Shown piece by piece: positions 54,740 through 64,000 of a stretch of 64,000 bases of DNA. Numbering within the stretch: the first letter of the stretch is position 1; the number at the start of each line of letters is the position of its first letter. The translations under genes were made by a program, and so were the position numbers. Origin of the DNA: Pseudomonadota bacterium (lineage in GTDB: Bacteria; Pseudomonadota; Alphaproteobacteria; Rhodospirillales; Magnetospirillaceae); contig JAJXWP010000001.1 in assembly GCA_021781575.1 (NCBI GenBank), positions 1-64,000 of the forward strand, read 5' to 3'. The notes beneath the pieces were generated by a model. That model was not told the origin of the DNA and ran no database searches. It saw nothing but the letters and a program-made list of their open reading frames with translations.

Positions 54740-56230
54740 TCAATTTCCCATCATTTTTTCGCGGCGGCGCTGCACCGAGGAAGGAATGTGCATGGCCTCG
54801 CGGTACTTGGCGACAGTTCTCCGGGCGATATCGATGCCGTCCGCTTTCAGGATCTCAACGATCTTATCATCCGACAATATGTCCTGCGGACCCTCGTTGT
54901 CGATGAGTACCTTTATCCTGTGACGTACCGCCTCGGCCGAATGCGCCTCGCCGCCATCCGATCCTGCGATGGCTTGCGTAAAGAAATACTTCAGTTCATA
55001 GATGCCGCGTGGTGTAGCCATATATTTGTTGGCCGTAACCCGGCTGACCGTGCTCTCATGCATGCCGATCGCCTCGGCGATATCGCGCAGGACGAGCGGC
55101 CGCAGGTACTGGATACCCTTGGTGAAGAACGTTTCCTGCTGGCGAACGATCTCGGTCGCCACCTTGAGGATGGTATTGGCCCGTTGGTGCAGGGACTTGA
55201 CCAGCCAATTGGCGGACTGGAAGCGCTCGGCCAGATAGCCTTTTTCTTCCTTGTTGCGCGCGGCGCTCACCACCTTGGCGTAGTAGCGCGAATTAACCAG
55301 CACACGCGGCAGCGTATCGCTGTTCAACTCGACCAGCCAGCCGCCGCCCGGCATCGGCCGCATCAACACGTCGGGAGTGATCGGCTGCGCCACGGCATGG
55401 TCGAAAGCGAGCGCCGGCTTCGGGTCGAGGGCGCGGATCTCGGCGATCATTTCGGCCAGGTCTTCCGAATCGACCCCACAAACACGCAGCAAGCCAGCCA
55501 AATCGCGGCGCGCCAACATGTCCAGATGGGCCAGCAGCGCCTGCATCGCCGGATCCAGGCGGTTCTTGTCACGCAACTGAAGCGCCAGGCATTCGGCCAG
55601 ATTACGGGCGAAAATGCCGGGTGGATCAAGGCGCTGAAGACGGACCAGCACCCCCTCGAGCCGTTCGAGGGGACAGCCCAGGGCCTGCGCCGCCTCCGCC
55701 AGGTCGCCCGACAGGTAACCCGCCTCGTCGAGCATTTCCATCAGGTGGAGGCCGATCAGCCGGTCGGCGGGATCGGCGACATCCATGTTGAGCTGGGCGA
55801 CCAGGTGATCGCGCAAGCTGACCTGGCGCGCCAGCGTCTGCACGAAGTCGCCTTCGTCATCGAGAAAATCGAGCCGGCCGCCGCGCCCGCCCCAGCCGAA
55901 CAGCTCTTCCCCACCGTCGGCGGCGCTGTCGTTGTTCCAGGTATTGTCGTAATCGAGGTCAAGCGGGGCCTCTTCGGTATGACCGGGCAGGACGTCCACC
56001 AACGGTTCCTCGGGCGCCGCGCCGGCCATGTCGACCGGCGCCGCTTCTTCCGCCGCCACGGCGCGATCGCCCTCGTCGCGCTCGAGCAGCGGGTTGTGCT
56101 CCAATTCCTGCTCGACGAAGGTCGATAGCTCCATGTTGGACAGCTGCAGCAGCTTGATCGCCTGCTGCAGTTGAGGCGTCATCACCAGGGACTGGGTCTG
56201 ACGCAGGTCCAACCGTGGAGTGAGAGCCAT
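54740..56230 (-). CDS. rpoN: RNA polymerase sigma-54 factor
   Basis: 496 residues. Region I is Gln/Leu-rich (RQTQSLVMTPQLQQAIKLLQLSNMEL), followed by an acidic region II with FGWGGRGGRLD and a core-binding domain. The C-terminal RpoN box is ARRTVAKYREAM. It directs activator-dependent transcription, often of nitrogen genes. It is adjacent to lptB and ptsN. Confidence 0.97.
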   Translation of the reverse strand: MALTPRLDLRQTQSLVMTPQLQQAIKLLQLSNMELSTFVEQELEHNPLLERDEGDRAVAAEEAAPVDMAGAAPEEPLVDVLPGHTEEAPLDLDYDNTWNNDSAADGGEELFGWGGRGGRLDFLDDEGDFVQTLARQVSLRDHLVAQLNMDVADPADRLIGLHLMEMLDEAGYLSGDLAEAAQALGCPLERLEGVLVRLQRLDPPGIFARNLAECLALQLRDKNRLDPAMQALLAHLDMLARRDLAGLLRVCGVDSEDLAEMIAEIRALDPKPALAFDHAVAQPITPDVLMRPMPGGGWLVELNSDTLPRVLVNSRYYAKVVSAARNKEEKGYLAERFQSANWLVKSLHQRANTILKVATEIVRQQETFFTKGIQYLRPLVLRDIAEAIGMHESTVSRVTANKYMATPRGIYELKYFFTQAIAGSDGGEAHSAEAVRHRIKVLIDNEGPQDILSDDKIVEILKADGIDIARRTVAKYREAMHIPSSVQRRREKMMGN

Positions 56231-56251
56231 CGGAGTTCCGGTTAAGCCAGG

Positions 56252-57037
56252 CTAGAGACTGAAACGTTCGCCAAGATAGACGCGCCGCACCCCTTCGTGA
56301 GCCACGATTTCCGACGGGTCGCCTTCCATCAGAACCATGCCGTCATGCAGGATGTATGCGCGGTCGATGATGTCGAGAGTCTCTCGCACGTTATGGTCGG
56401 TAATCAAGACCCCGATGCCCCGATGCTTCAAATGCGCCACCAGGTCGCGGATATCGGATACTGCAATGGGGTCGATGCCGGCCAGCGGCTCATCGAGGAG
56501 AATGAACGCCGGGTGGGATGCCAGGGCACGGGCGATTTCGACGCGGCGCCGTTCACCGCCCGACAGGGCCAGGGCCGGGGCCCGGCGCAGATGGGTAACC
56601 GAAAATTCGGCCAGCAGATCCTCGAGCGCCGCTTCCCGCCGTTCCCGTTCCGGTTCGGTCACCTCCAGGATGGCGCGGATATTGTCTTCCACGGACAAGC
56701 CGCGGAAGATCGACGCCTCCTGCGGCAAATACCCTATGCCCAGACGGGCCCGCCGATACATCGGCAGATCCGTGATGTCGCGGCCATCCAGCAGGATGTT
56801 GCCGGCATCGGGGTTGATCAGGCCGGTGATGCAATAGAAGCAGGTGGTCTTGCCGGCGCCGTTGGGGCCAAGCAAGCCAACGGCCTCGCCGCGCTGAACG
56901 CGCACCGACACGTCGCGCAGCACCGGGCGACGCTTGAACCGCTTGCCGATATGAAGAGCCACCAGGCCGGTGGTGTCGGCTCCCGCGGCCGTCTGCCCGC
57001 TGAGGGCGGCCACCGTGGACATGCGTGCGACCGTCAT
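56252..57037 (-). CDS. lptB: LPS export ABC transporter ATPase LptB
   Basis: 261 residues from ATG 57037, which overlaps the lptA stop (TGATG). Walker [27 protein letters not shown], signature [15 protein letters not shown] and Walker [15 protein letters not shown] are canonical for LptB. It powers LPS extraction from the inner membrane with LptF/G (not in window). Confidence 0.97.
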   Translation of the reverse strand: MTVARMSTVAALSGQTAAGADTTGLVALHIGKRFKRRPVLRDVSVRVQRGEAVGLLGPNGAGKTTCFYCITGLINPDAGNILLDGRDITDLPMYRRARLGIGYLPQEASIFRGLSVEDNIRAILEVTEPERERREAALEDLLAEFSVTHLRRAPALALSGGERRRVEIARALASHPAFILLDEPLAGIDPIAVSDIRDLVAHLKHRGIGVLITDHNVRETLDIIDRAYILHDGMVLMEGDPSEIVAHEGVRRVYLGERFSL

Positions 57038-58050
57038 CACCTCGCCTTGGCGGGCTCATTGGCACCCGGCGATGCCGCAGGAGCCGCCTGCTCCGCGCCG
57101 CCAGGTGTCTGCTTCTCGCGGGGAATGAACAGGCCTTTGACCTGCCGACCAGCATCCCCTGGCGCTGACGGGTACAAGCGACTGATGCCGGTATTGAGAT
57201 TCACCACTGCGTATCCGCCGTTAAGCTGGTTGCCGTCGCGCGTCATCTTAACCGAACCGGTCACCGTGACGATACCGGTTTCCACGCTGTAATCGGCACG
57301 GTCTCCGGTTACAACCTCGCGCGGCGTGGTGAGCACCACGTGGTCATAGCCGTGGACTCGCTGCATCGCCATGTGGTGCTCCTCGTTCTCGGCGAAATCA
57401 GCGACAAGGATGTCGGCCTGGATGCGCTTGTCGCCGCGTGTGGCGACGGCCGCGCCGCGGGCCACCGCCTGCTGGCGGTGTTCCCAATATTCCAGGCTGT
57501 CGCGCGCGGTAACGAGGTCGGTCGGGGTGACCAGGCGAAGGTCTTTGCCGGTCAATACCACCACCGCATCGTCGATATTGTAATCGGCATGATCGCCGTA
57601 AGCCGTCTGGGTCGGCGAGGCGATGGTGACCCGGCCATTCGCTTCGACCCGCCAAATTTCGCTGCTGCCCCCGACTTCGGTTGCGTTGCCCGGCTGGGGG
57701 TCCTTCGGCGGTTTCGGCGGCGGGGGCTGGCCGGGCTGCGGCTGCTTGTCCCGGTAATGGGCGATCAGGACATCCCCCGTCACGGTGACGTGGCCGCGGA
57801 TGGCCTTGGCATTACCGCGACCGATCACCGTCTTGCTGTCCTGAGACAATTCCAGGCCCTGATCGGCATACACCTCAAGCGGCGTACCGGATTTCTGATC
57901 GGCGAAGTCGAGTCCGCCACCGCCGGTATGTCCGCCCTGGTCTTGGCCAGTCGCCGGCACGGCAACCCGGGCCGGCGCCGCCTTGCCCGCCGCCGGGCCG
58001 GCCAAGCCCACCGCGCCAGCCAGCAGAACTGCGACAATGGCGCGGTTCAC
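57037..58050 (-). CDS. lptA: LPS transport periplasmic protein LptA
   Basis: About 337 residues from the GTG at 58050, which overlaps the lptC stop (GTGA). A signal peptide ends near AAGKAAPA. The OstA/LptA domain includes [19 protein letters not shown], a Pro-rich loop (about [13 protein letters not shown]), and [31 protein letters not shown]. It is longer than E. coli LptA, with extra N- and C-terminal disordered tails. It bridges LPS across the periplasm. Confidence 0.93.
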   Translation of the reverse strand: MNRAIVAVLLAGAVGLAGPAAGKAAPARVAVPATGQDQGGHTGGGGLDFADQKSGTPLEVYADQGLELSQDSKTVIGRGNAKAIRGHVTVTGDVLIAHYRDKQPQPGQPPPPKPPKDPQPGNATEVGGSSEIWRVEANGRVTIASPTQTAYGDHADYNIDDAVVVLTGKDLRLVTPTDLVTARDSLEYWEHRQQAVARGAAVATRGDKRIQADILVADFAENEEHHMAMQRVHGYDHVVLTTPREVVTGDRADYSVETGIVTVTGSVKMTRDGNQLNGGYAVVNLNTGISRLYPSAPGDAGRQVKGLFIPREKQTPGGAEQAAPAASPGANEPAKAR

Positions 58051-58727
58051 GGCGACCGATCCTTGCTTTTTGACGTGACCAGCACCGCTTTCGCCTTGCC
58101 GGTGAAGAGGATGGTACGGCCGTGGTTCCACAGGCGAAAGCCCTCCCCTTCGACGGTGCCGGCGGGCCCCCGGGCGTTGGTCGGCTCGTCGCCGGCGGCA
58201 TTGCCAGGCCCCACCTCGATGCGGGCGCTCTCGGTATGCACTTCGTACCCTTTGTCCTGGTGAAGGTCCACATGACCCATGAGGTCAAGGGTACCATCCT
58301 TCTGCCGAAAAAACCCCACATCCGAATTGACCACCACGGTACTGCCGTCCCGCTCCGTCAGATTGGCGACCGGCTCCTGCAAGGCCACCACCAGGGTCTG
58401 CGGATCCACCTGGGTGCCCACCTTGGCGGTAATGGTGAACGGCAGGTTCTTATCATCGGTGCCGTAGTAGCGCGGCTTGGTCATCGACAAGGTGTCGACC
58501 GATTTCAGATTGAAATTAGCGAAAGCCAGCTTGAAAGCGGCGTCGCGCGGCGCCAGCTTGGGCCAGGCGACGATCAGGCCGAGCAGCGCCGCCGCAGTTG
58601 CCGGCAGGACCACCTTCATCAAACCGACGAAGCGGCTGTAGCCGGTCAGGACAGCCAACCCCGGGCTGCGGACAAGCGACCGCCGTCGAGACGCGGTCCG
58701 GCCGTTGCTCTTGCCGCCGAAGATCAT
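58047..58727 (-). CDS. lptC: LPS export protein LptC
   Basis: 226 residues. One N-terminal membrane helix (VVLPATAAALLGLIVAW) anchors a beta-jellyroll domain with NLKSVDTLSMTKPRYYGTD and ARIEVG. It receives LPS from LptB2FG and hands it to LptA, whose gene overlaps it. KdsD, which helps make the Kdo of LPS, is encoded just upstream. Confidence 0.93.
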   Translation of the reverse strand: MIFGGKSNGRTASRRRSLVRSPGLAVLTGYSRFVGLMKVVLPATAAALLGLIVAWPKLAPRDAAFKLAFANFNLKSVDTLSMTKPRYYGTDDKNLPFTITAKVGTQVDPQTLVVALQEPVANLTERDGSTVVVNSDVGFFRQKDGTLDLMGHVDLHQDKGYEVHTESARIEVGPGNAAGDEPTNARGPAGTVEGEGFRLWNHGRTILFTGKAKAVLVTSKSKDRSP

Positions 58728-58733
58728 CGAGGC

Positions 58734-59729
58734 TCAGGCGATGCCTGCCCGGAGGCAGTCATGCATATGGAGGATGCCGACCGGCCGCCGGTCGTCCTCG
58801 ACGACGAAAAGGCTGGTGATGGACCGGGCATTCATGATCCTGAGCGCCTCGGCGGCCAGACTGTTGGGCCCAGTGGTCTTGGGGCCGGCGGTCATAACCT
58901 CGCCGGCCAGCCGGGCGAACAGTCCCGGTTCCAGATGGCGCCGCAGATCGCCGTCGGTAATGATGCCGGCAAGCCGGCCGACTTCGTCGAGCACGCCGAC
59001 GCAACCGAAACTCTTGTTGGTCATGACCAGCAGCACCTCGCCCATGGCCAGGTCCAAAGGCACGAGCGGCAATTCGCCGCCGCTGTGCATCAGGTCGGCC
59101 ACCTTGAGCAGGCGCCGGCCCAGCTGTCCACCCGGATGGAACACCTTGAAATCGGCCGGGGAAAACCCTTTGCGTTCAAGCAGCGCCACGGCCAGGGCGT
59201 CACCCAGGGCCAACATCATTGTGGTCGAACTGGTGGGCGCCAGCCCCATCGGGCAGGCTTCGCCGACTTCGGGCAGAATCAGCGCCTGGTCGGCTGCCTG
59301 GGCGAGAGCGCTGTCGGCCCGGCCGGTGACGGCGACCAGAGGAATGGCGAAGCGGCGTGAATAGTTCACCACGTCGGTCAACTCCGGCGTCTCGCCGGAA
59401 TTGGATAGGGCCAGAATGGCGTCATGGGCGGTGATCATGCCAAGGTCGCCGTGGCTGGCCTCGCCGGGATGGACATAGACCGCGGGCGTGCCTGTGGACG
59501 CCAGCGTGGCGGCGATCTTACCCGCCACATGGCCGCTCTTACCCATACCGCTGACGATCACCCGGCCGCCCCCGGTCACGGTCAGCAGATCAAGCGCCCG
59601 GGCAAACCGATCGCCGAGGCTGGCGGCCAGGGTGTGCAAGGCCTCGGCTTCGGCGGCCAGCACGCGGCGCGCCGACGCCAGATCGGCGACCGCGGTGCCC
59701 GGCGTCAGGATGGCTTCGCTCGAGCTCAT
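58734..59729 (-). CDS. kdsD: Arabinose-5-phosphate isomerase
   Basis: 331 residues from ATG 59729, with GAGGAA upstream; a TTG at 59747 is possible. The SIS domain carries VIVSGMGKSGHVAGKIAAT and HPGEASHGDLGM. Two CBS domains follow. It converts ribulose-5-phosphate to arabinose-5-phosphate for Kdo synthesis, tying it to LPS export genes 6 bases downstream. Confidence 0.95.
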   Translation of the reverse strand: MSSSEAILTPGTAVADLASARRVLAAEAEALHTLAASLGDRFARALDLLTVTGGGRVIVSGMGKSGHVAGKIAATLASTGTPAVYVHPGEASHGDLGMITAHDAILALSNSGETPELTDVVNYSRRFAIPLVAVTGRADSALAQAADQALILPEVGEACPMGLAPTSSTTMMLALGDALAVALLERKGFSPADFKVFHPGGQLGRRLLKVADLMHSGGELPLVPLDLAMGEVLLVMTNKSFGCVGVLDEVGRLAGIITDGDLRRHLEPGLFARLAGEVMTAGPKTTGPNSLAAEALRIMNARSITSLFVVEDDRRPVGILHMHDCLRAGIA

Positions 59730-59780
59730 GGGCGGTTGGTTCCTCAAGGCAGTATGCGTTGCACCGCCGGGGCGGTCAAA

Positions 59781-60392
59781 TCAATGGGCGAAGACGTCCT
59801 GGTCGGCCCAGCCGGCGAGATCGAGGGCGGCACGCACCGGCAGGAAACTGAAACAGGCTTCGGCCAGCGCGCGGCGCTGCTCACGCTCGAGCAGGTCATC
59901 CAAGCGGCGGCGCAGGGCATGCAGATGCAGCACGTCCGACGCGGCGTACTCAAGCTGCTGCGGATTGAGTTGCGGCGCCCCCCAGTCGGAGGTTTGCTGC
60001 TGCTTCGACAATTCCACCCCGAGGAGTTCGGCACACAGGTCCTTGAGGCTGTGGCGCTCGGTGTTGGTGCGCACCAGCCGGCTGGCGACCTTGGTGCAGT
60101 AAACGGGCGCGCAAACAATACCGAAATGCCGCTGGATCATTGCCAGATCGAAACGGGCGAAGTGGAACAGCTTCTGCACCCGGGAATCGGCCAGCAAGGT
60201 GCGCAGATGCGGCGCCGAGTAGTCGCGGTCGGGGAAATGAACGACATGGGCGTTGCCGTCGCCGGCCGACAGTTGGACGACGCACAGGCGGTCGCGCTGC
60301 AGGTTAAGCCCCATGGTTTCGGTATCGATGGCCACGCTGTCGCCGAAGCCAAGACCCGATGGCAGGTCGCCACGATGATAGGTGATCGACAC
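59781..60392 (-). CDS. rnd: Short ribonuclease D-like 3'-5' exonuclease
   Basis: 203 residues starting at GTG, with GGAG 8 bases before. The DEDD-type core shows AIDTETMGL, FHFARFDLAMI, and the Tyr form YAASDVLHLHAL. The HRDC domains of E. coli RNase D are missing, as in other alphaproteobacterial short forms. It trims RNA 3' ends; its place beside kdsD and near a tRNA-Leu gene is conserved or coincidental. Confidence 0.92.
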   Translation of the reverse strand: MSITYHRGDLPSGLGFGDSVAIDTETMGLNLQRDRLCVVQLSAGDGNAHVVHFPDRDYSAPHLRTLLADSRVQKLFHFARFDLAMIQRHFGIVCAPVYCTKVASRLVRTNTERHSLKDLCAELLGVELSKQQQTSDWGAPQLNPQQLEYAASDVLHLHALRRRLDDLLEREQRRALAEACFSFLPVRAALDLAGWADQDVFAH

Positions 60393-60600
60393 GCTGGACT
60401 CCGCTCAAATCCGGTTGAAACGCCAAACCCGAGGGGCGCTTGGGCCACGGCGGGCGCGGAGGAGTCTGCCGCCATCGACGACCGGAGAATCTGTCAGGGC
60501 AGCGAGTCCTGCTTCCTGATGGATCCTAAACCACGTAGCCCGGCGGCGCTTCCACGGGGGGCGGAGGCGTTTCCGCTTCCGCCCCATCCGCTGGAAGGTT

Positions 60601-60687
60601 TGGTGCCCAGGAGAAGACTCGAACTTCCACGACCTTGCGGCCACTAGAACCTGAATCTAGCGCGTCTACCAATTCCGCCACCTGGGC
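60601..60687 (-). tRNA. tRNA-Leu (CAG)
   Basis: 87 bases including encoded CCA. Acceptor GCCCAGG pairs with CCTGGGC. The anticodon stem CTAGA/TCTAG encloses TTCAGGT with anticodon CAG. A long variable arm (TGGCCGCAAGGTCGT) marks it as class II. T loop is GTTCGAGTC. Confidence 0.97.
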
Positions 60688-60918
60688 ACGGCAGCGACCC
60701 GCTCCGGCGCCTACGTCCCCGGTCCTTGTCGGCTGGGTCGCGAAGGCGAGCACGGCGGGCGTGCCGAGGCGGAGAGGGATACTGGGATGTCCTTCCGATG
60801 TCAATTATTTTCAGCGGGATTTCGGCAGGCGCCGCCGCACTCGGCCGGGTTGCGTTCAAAGCACGGCTGTTTTAGCTTGAATTCCGGGATTTCAAGCGGA
60901 TGTCCGAGGGAGGGGTGG

Positions 60919-61887
60919 ATGGCGAGTCGGCTGGCAACGGTGTTTGGGGGCGCCGGATTCATCGGTCGGCATGTGGTCCAGCGGCTGGCCGCCGAAGGCT
61001 GGCGCGTACGCGTCGCCGGGCGCGACCCGGAAGCCGCGGCGTTCCTTCAGCCGCGCGGCGATGTCGGTCAGGTGGTATCGGTCTATGCCGACATCGGCAA
61101 GGAATTCAGTGTCACCGCCGCGGTCGAGGGCGCCGACCTGGTGATCAATCTGGTGGGCATCCTTTACGAGCGGGGCAAGCGAACCTTTCAAGCCATCCAT
61201 GTCGACGGCGCGGCGCGCGTCGCCGCCGCCGCCAAAGCCGCCGGAACCGGCGCCCTGGTCCATGTCTCGGCATTGGGCGCCGACCCCGCCTCGGCCTCCG
61301 CCTACCTGCGCAGCAAGGCGGCCGGCGAAACCGCCGTGCGCACGGCGTTTGCCGGCGCCGTCGTGCTGCGGCCCAGCGTAGTGTTCGGTCCGGACGACGA
61401 CTTCTTCAACCGCTTCGCCCGGATGGCCGCGTGGACGCCGGCGATGCCGGTCTACGTGACCGACGGCTTCAGCTGCCCGAGGAAAGCTGCCGCCAAGGGC
61501 GTCTGCCCCTTGTTCGGCAGCGGCGGGACGAAGTTCCAGCCGGTCTATGTGGGGGACGTGGCCGATGCCATCGTCGCCGCCGCGGCGCCGGCCCAGGCCG
61601 GCCGCACCTATTCGCTGGGCGGCCCGAACGTCTACAGCCTCAAGCAGATCCTGGAGATGATCCTCTCGGCCACCGGCCGTCGGCGACTTCTGCTCCCGCT
61701 GCCACTGGCGGTGGCGAAGATCCAGGCGGCCTTCCTGCAGTACCTGCCGAAGCCGCCGCTGACCCCCGACCAGGTCAGGATGCTGGCGACGGACAGCGTG
61801 GTGATGCCGGGAACCCCCGGCTTGGCCGAGCTCGGCATCGCGCCGACGGCAGCCGAACTGATCCTGCCAACCTACCTGGCGCGGTAG
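60919..61887 (+). CDS. NDUFA9-like NAD(P)-dependent epimerase/reductase
   Basis: 322 residues from ATG 60919, preceded by GAGGGAGGGG. The Rossmann loop is VFGGAGFIGRHVVQRL; later motifs LVHVSALGADP, YLRSKAAGE, and FQPVYVGDVADAI follow the atypical SDR a5 group related to mitochondrial complex I subunit NDUFA9. A Cys/Lys-rich insert (CPRKAAAKGVCP) before the FQPVYV stretch looks unusual for the family. Role unknown, possibly quinone or lipid related. Confidence 0.9.
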   Translation: MASRLATVFGGAGFIGRHVVQRLAAEGWRVRVAGRDPEAAAFLQPRGDVGQVVSVYADIGKEFSVTAAVEGADLVINLVGILYERGKRTFQAIHVDGAARVAAAAKAAGTGALVHVSALGADPASASAYLRSKAAGETAVRTAFAGAVVLRPSVVFGPDDDFFNRFARMAAWTPAMPVYVTDGFSCPRKAAAKGVCPLFGSGGTKFQPVYVGDVADAIVAAAAPAQAGRTYSLGGPNVYSLKQILEMILSATGRRRLLLPLPLAVAKIQAAFLQYLPKPPLTPDQVRMLATDSVVMPGTPGLAELGIAPTAAELILPTYLAR

Positions 61888-61975
61888 CTGCCGGGGTGCC
61901 TTCAATCATCATTGCCGTGGGTCGAGCCCCGGGGGCGGCCATGCGGGGGCGATTCGATCCGAGGGCATGCCCGGT

Positions 61976-62764
61976 CTACAGCGTTGCCAGGGCCACCATT
62001 GCGGCGCCCAGGATCAGGCGATAGAGGGCGAAGGGCAGAAGGCCGAAGCGGCGAAGCCAGGACATGGCCAGGGCGGTGCCTGACAGCACGAGGAGGAAGG
62101 TCAGGACGGCGGCCAGGATGTCACCGCCGCTCGGACGAACGCCGTCAAGGAAGTACCGCACCGCCTCGGCGCCGCCCGTGGCGGCCAGGATGGGCAGGTT
62201 GGCAAGCAGCACGAAACGGTAAGCGGCGGGACGTTCGAGCCCGGTCAGGCGAGCCGCGGTAAGGGCGGCGGCAACCCGCCCGACGCCGGGCAGCAAGGCG
62301 AACAGCTGGGTGAGGCCGATCAGAATGGCGGTCAGCCCGCCGATATGCTCGACTCGCTTGACCGTCATGCACAGGCGGTCGGCCATCCCCATAAGGATGG
62401 CACAGACGATCGTGGTGATGCCGACGGCGGTCATGTCGGACGGCTTGGGCACGGCGCCGCCGCCCAGGAGGTAGGTCGAGGCGATCCATGGAGCGGCGGC
62501 GAGCAAGGCCTTGGCCATCAGGCGAAGGCCAGGTTCCACCCGAACCTTGCGCAGTCTCCACAATCCGCGGCCGATGGCGCCGATTTCACGCCACAGATAG
62601 GCCAGCAGGGCAAGGGTGGCGCCAAGATGGATGGCCACCTCGACGGTACCGGCCCGCCAGCCGACGATCCTCGAGGCAAACAGCGCATGAGCCGTGGCGT
62701 CAATGGGTAGGACGTCGGCGACTCCCTCGACGACGGCAAGGATGACCAGATCTGGAAGATTCAC
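61976..62764 (-). CDS. UppP/BacA-like undecaprenyl-diphosphatase with altered motifs
   Basis: 262 residues from GTG 62764, which has AGGGGG nine bases upstream; TTG at 62773 is also possible. It has multiple membrane helices in the UppP order. The first motif reads VEGVADVLPIDATAHAL, so the catalytic E-x3-E is E13-x3-D17, with His26 kept. The second motif, PGTSRSG in typical enzymes, reads PGVGRVA: the Arg is kept, the serines are lost. It may be a diverged or inactive paralogue; recycling of the undecaprenyl carrier cannot be assumed. Confidence 0.78.
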   Translation of the reverse strand: MNLPDLVILAVVEGVADVLPIDATAHALFASRIVGWRAGTVEVAIHLGATLALLAYLWREIGAIGRGLWRLRKVRVEPGLRLMAKALLAAAPWIASTYLLGGGAVPKPSDMTAVGITTIVCAILMGMADRLCMTVKRVEHIGGLTAILIGLTQLFALLPGVGRVAAALTAARLTGLERPAAYRFVLLANLPILAATGGAEAVRYFLDGVRPSGGDILAAVLTFLLVLSGTALAMSWLRRFGLLPFALYRLILGAAMVALATL

Positions 62765-63035
62765 CGCACCCAACCCCCTGGATGGAGGATTTTTAGCACA
62801 TTATTACACCCTTTGGAAAAGGCTGAGATAGTACACTAATGCGACCTATTTATTGAATTTCTGACTAGCTTTGCTAATTCGCCGTCGAGATCGCCGGATC
62901 ACACCATGGTCATAGGTCAGCCTCATTGACCTTGGTCCCATTTTTTCCTCGATTTGCGCCAGTTTCTGCGGTAAGAAAGCACTTCGCCCCTTGCTATGTC
63001 CGCTTCACCTTCCTCGGTCGAAGGAGCCCGTGGCT

Positions 63036-64000
63036 ATGTCGTCGAAAATGCTGCAGTTCACCCGCCTCAGCGCGGCCATGCCGAAAAAGCGCAAGGCTGA
63101 GGATCGGCGCCATGACTTCCAGGAAATCTATCGGCCGTTCGAGCCGGAGCAAGCGGCGGCCCAGGCGTCGCGCTGCGAACAATGCGGCATCCCCTACTGC
63201 CAGGTCCATTGTCCGGTCTCGAACAACATCCCCGATTGGCTGATGCTGGCGGCCGACGGGCGGATGGAGGAAGCCTACGCGGTATCCTCGGCGACCAACA
63301 ATTTCCCCGAGATCTGCGGCCGTATCTGCCCGCAGGACCGCCTTTGCGAAGGCAATTGCGTGCTTGAGCAAAGTCGCCACGGCGCGGTGACCATCGGCGC
63401 CATGGAGAAGCACATCACCGAGACCGCCTGGGAGATGGGCTGGGTGAAGCCGCCCCGGCCGGCGGTCGAACGGCCCCAGTCGGTGGGAATCATTGGCGCC
63501 GGCCCAGCCGGCCTGGCGGCCGCCGACCAGCTGCGCAACCTGGGCTACCAGGTGCATGTGTATGATCGCCACGACCGCGCCGGCGGCCTGCTGATCTACG
63601 GCATTCCCGGCTTCAAGCTGGAAAAGACAGCGGTTGAACGGCGCTGGCGGCTGCTGGCCGAAGGCGGCGTCATTTTCCATCTTAACTTCGCCGTCGGCCG
63701 CGATGCCTCGCTGGCGGAGCTGCGCCGCCGTCATTCGGCCGTGCTGATCGCCACCGGCGTCTACCGGGCCCGCGGCCTGACCGTTCCGGGCGCCGACCTG
63801 CCGGGCGTTCACGCTGCCCTCGACTACCTCATCGCCTCCAATCGTGTCGACCTGGGCGATACCGTGCCATCCTTCGTCGACGGGAGCCTGAATGCCGCCG
63901 GCAAGAACGTGGTGGTGATCGGCGGCGGCGATACCGCCATGGACTGCGTACGTACCGCTATCCGCCAGGGCGCCCTCTCGGTCAAATGCCTGTATCGGCG
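63036..64000 (+). CDS. gltD: Glutamate synthase small subunit (partial, continues past the window)
   Basis: First 321 residues, from ATG 63036 with AAGGAG upstream; the 3' end lies outside. Two N-terminal iron-sulfur cysteine sets are visible: C47, C50, C55, C59 and C94, C98, C104, C108. The FAD loop GIIGAGPAGLAA and the second nucleotide loop VVIGGGDTAMDC follow. With GltB it makes glutamate from glutamine and 2-oxoglutarate using NADPH. The 271 bases before it, back to uppP, are AT-rich and hold the divergent promoters. Confidence 0.95.
   Translation, partial: MSSKMLQFTRLSAAMPKKRKAEDRRHDFQEIYRPFEPEQAAAQASRCEQCGIPYCQVHCPVSNNIPDWLMLAADGRMEEAYAVSSATNNFPEICGRICPQDRLCEGNCVLEQSRHGAVTIGAMEKHITETAWEMGWVKPPRPAVERPQSVGIIGAGPAGLAAADQLRNLGYQVHVYDRHDRAGGLLIYGIPGFKLEKTAVERRWRLLAEGGVIFHLNFAVGRDASLAELRRRHSAVLIATGVYRARGLTVPGADLPGVHAALDYLIASNRVDLGDTVPSFVDGSLNAAGKNVVVIGGGDTAMDCVRTAIRQGALSVKCLYR

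Overview
The window is a GC-rich chromosomal segment of an alphaproteobacterium. It is most likely one of the Rhodospirillales (Magnetospirillum/Phaeospirillum-like), judging from gene content and order; I cannot name the species. Several blocks of gene order long conserved in alphaproteobacteria run end to end: chvI-chvG-hprK-rapZ-EIIA(Man)-HPr-EI-ahcY-divL, then tsaE-amgK-murU-addB-addA, trxA, folC-accD-trpA-trpB-trpF-pyrF-lapA-ihfB-rpsA-cmk-aroA, then ptsN-rpoN-lptB-lptA-lptC-kdsD-rnd. Nearly all of the DNA codes for protein. There are two tRNA genes, Ala(GGC) and Leu(CAG). I see no rRNA, CRISPR array, insertion sequence with transposase, prophage or defence island.

Layout. 1-14.8 kb is the most varied part: a tandem universal stress protein, a cyclic-nucleotide-domain potassium channel, a thioredoxin-fold protein without cysteines, polA, a small zinc protein, an ABC ATPase fused by overlap to a lipoprotein hydrolase, an SbmA/YddA-type ABC exporter, a MITE-like element, a sulfatase-modifying-factor-like secreted protein, an orphan TonB/TolA-like protein, GTP-type PEP carboxykinase and a HugZ-type haem protein. 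15.0-25.5 kb holds the ChvI/ChvG envelope two-component system, the PTS-Ntr regulatory phosphorelay, S-adenosylhomocysteinase and a DivL-like pseudo-histidine kinase whose phospho-acceptor position is alanine. 25.5-29.8 kb is a block for ketone-body/polyhydroxybutyrate metabolism (patatin lipase, acetoacetate decarboxylase, 3-hydroxybutyrate dehydrogenase) plus a ferredoxin-NADP reductase, sitting between divL and tsaE. 29.9-38.5 kb covers TsaE, the AmgK/MurU peptidoglycan-recycling pair and AddB/AddA. An AT-rich acyltransferase gene (38.6-39.8 kb) separates addA from trxA. 40.3-51.6 kb, all on the minus strand, holds folate, fatty acid, tryptophan, pyrimidine and shikimate genes, IHF-beta and ribosomal protein S1. 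51.8-60.7 kb holds a zinc-ribbon acidic protein, tRNA-Ala, a small monooxygenase, Hsp20 with DUF1150, ptsN, rpoN, the LPS-export genes, kdsD, rnd and tRNA-Leu. 60.9-64.0 kb holds an NDUFA9-like epimerase, a UppP-like protein with altered active-site motifs and the 5' part of gltD.

How they work together. HprK, EIIA(Man), HPr, EI (about 17.6-21.5 kb) and EIIA(Ntr)/RpoN (about 54-56 kb) form a regulatory phosphotransfer network without sugar permeases. ChvG/ChvI senses the envelope, and several linked genes build or maintain it (LptA/B/C, KdsD, AmgK/MurU, RapZ). No clearly new multi-gene system is visible. The best leads are the DivL-like kinase with Ala in place of His/Tyr, the degenerate UppP-like and sulfatase-factor-like proteins, the cysteine-less thioredoxin, the MITE-like element and several palindromic repeat families in otherwise compact operons.
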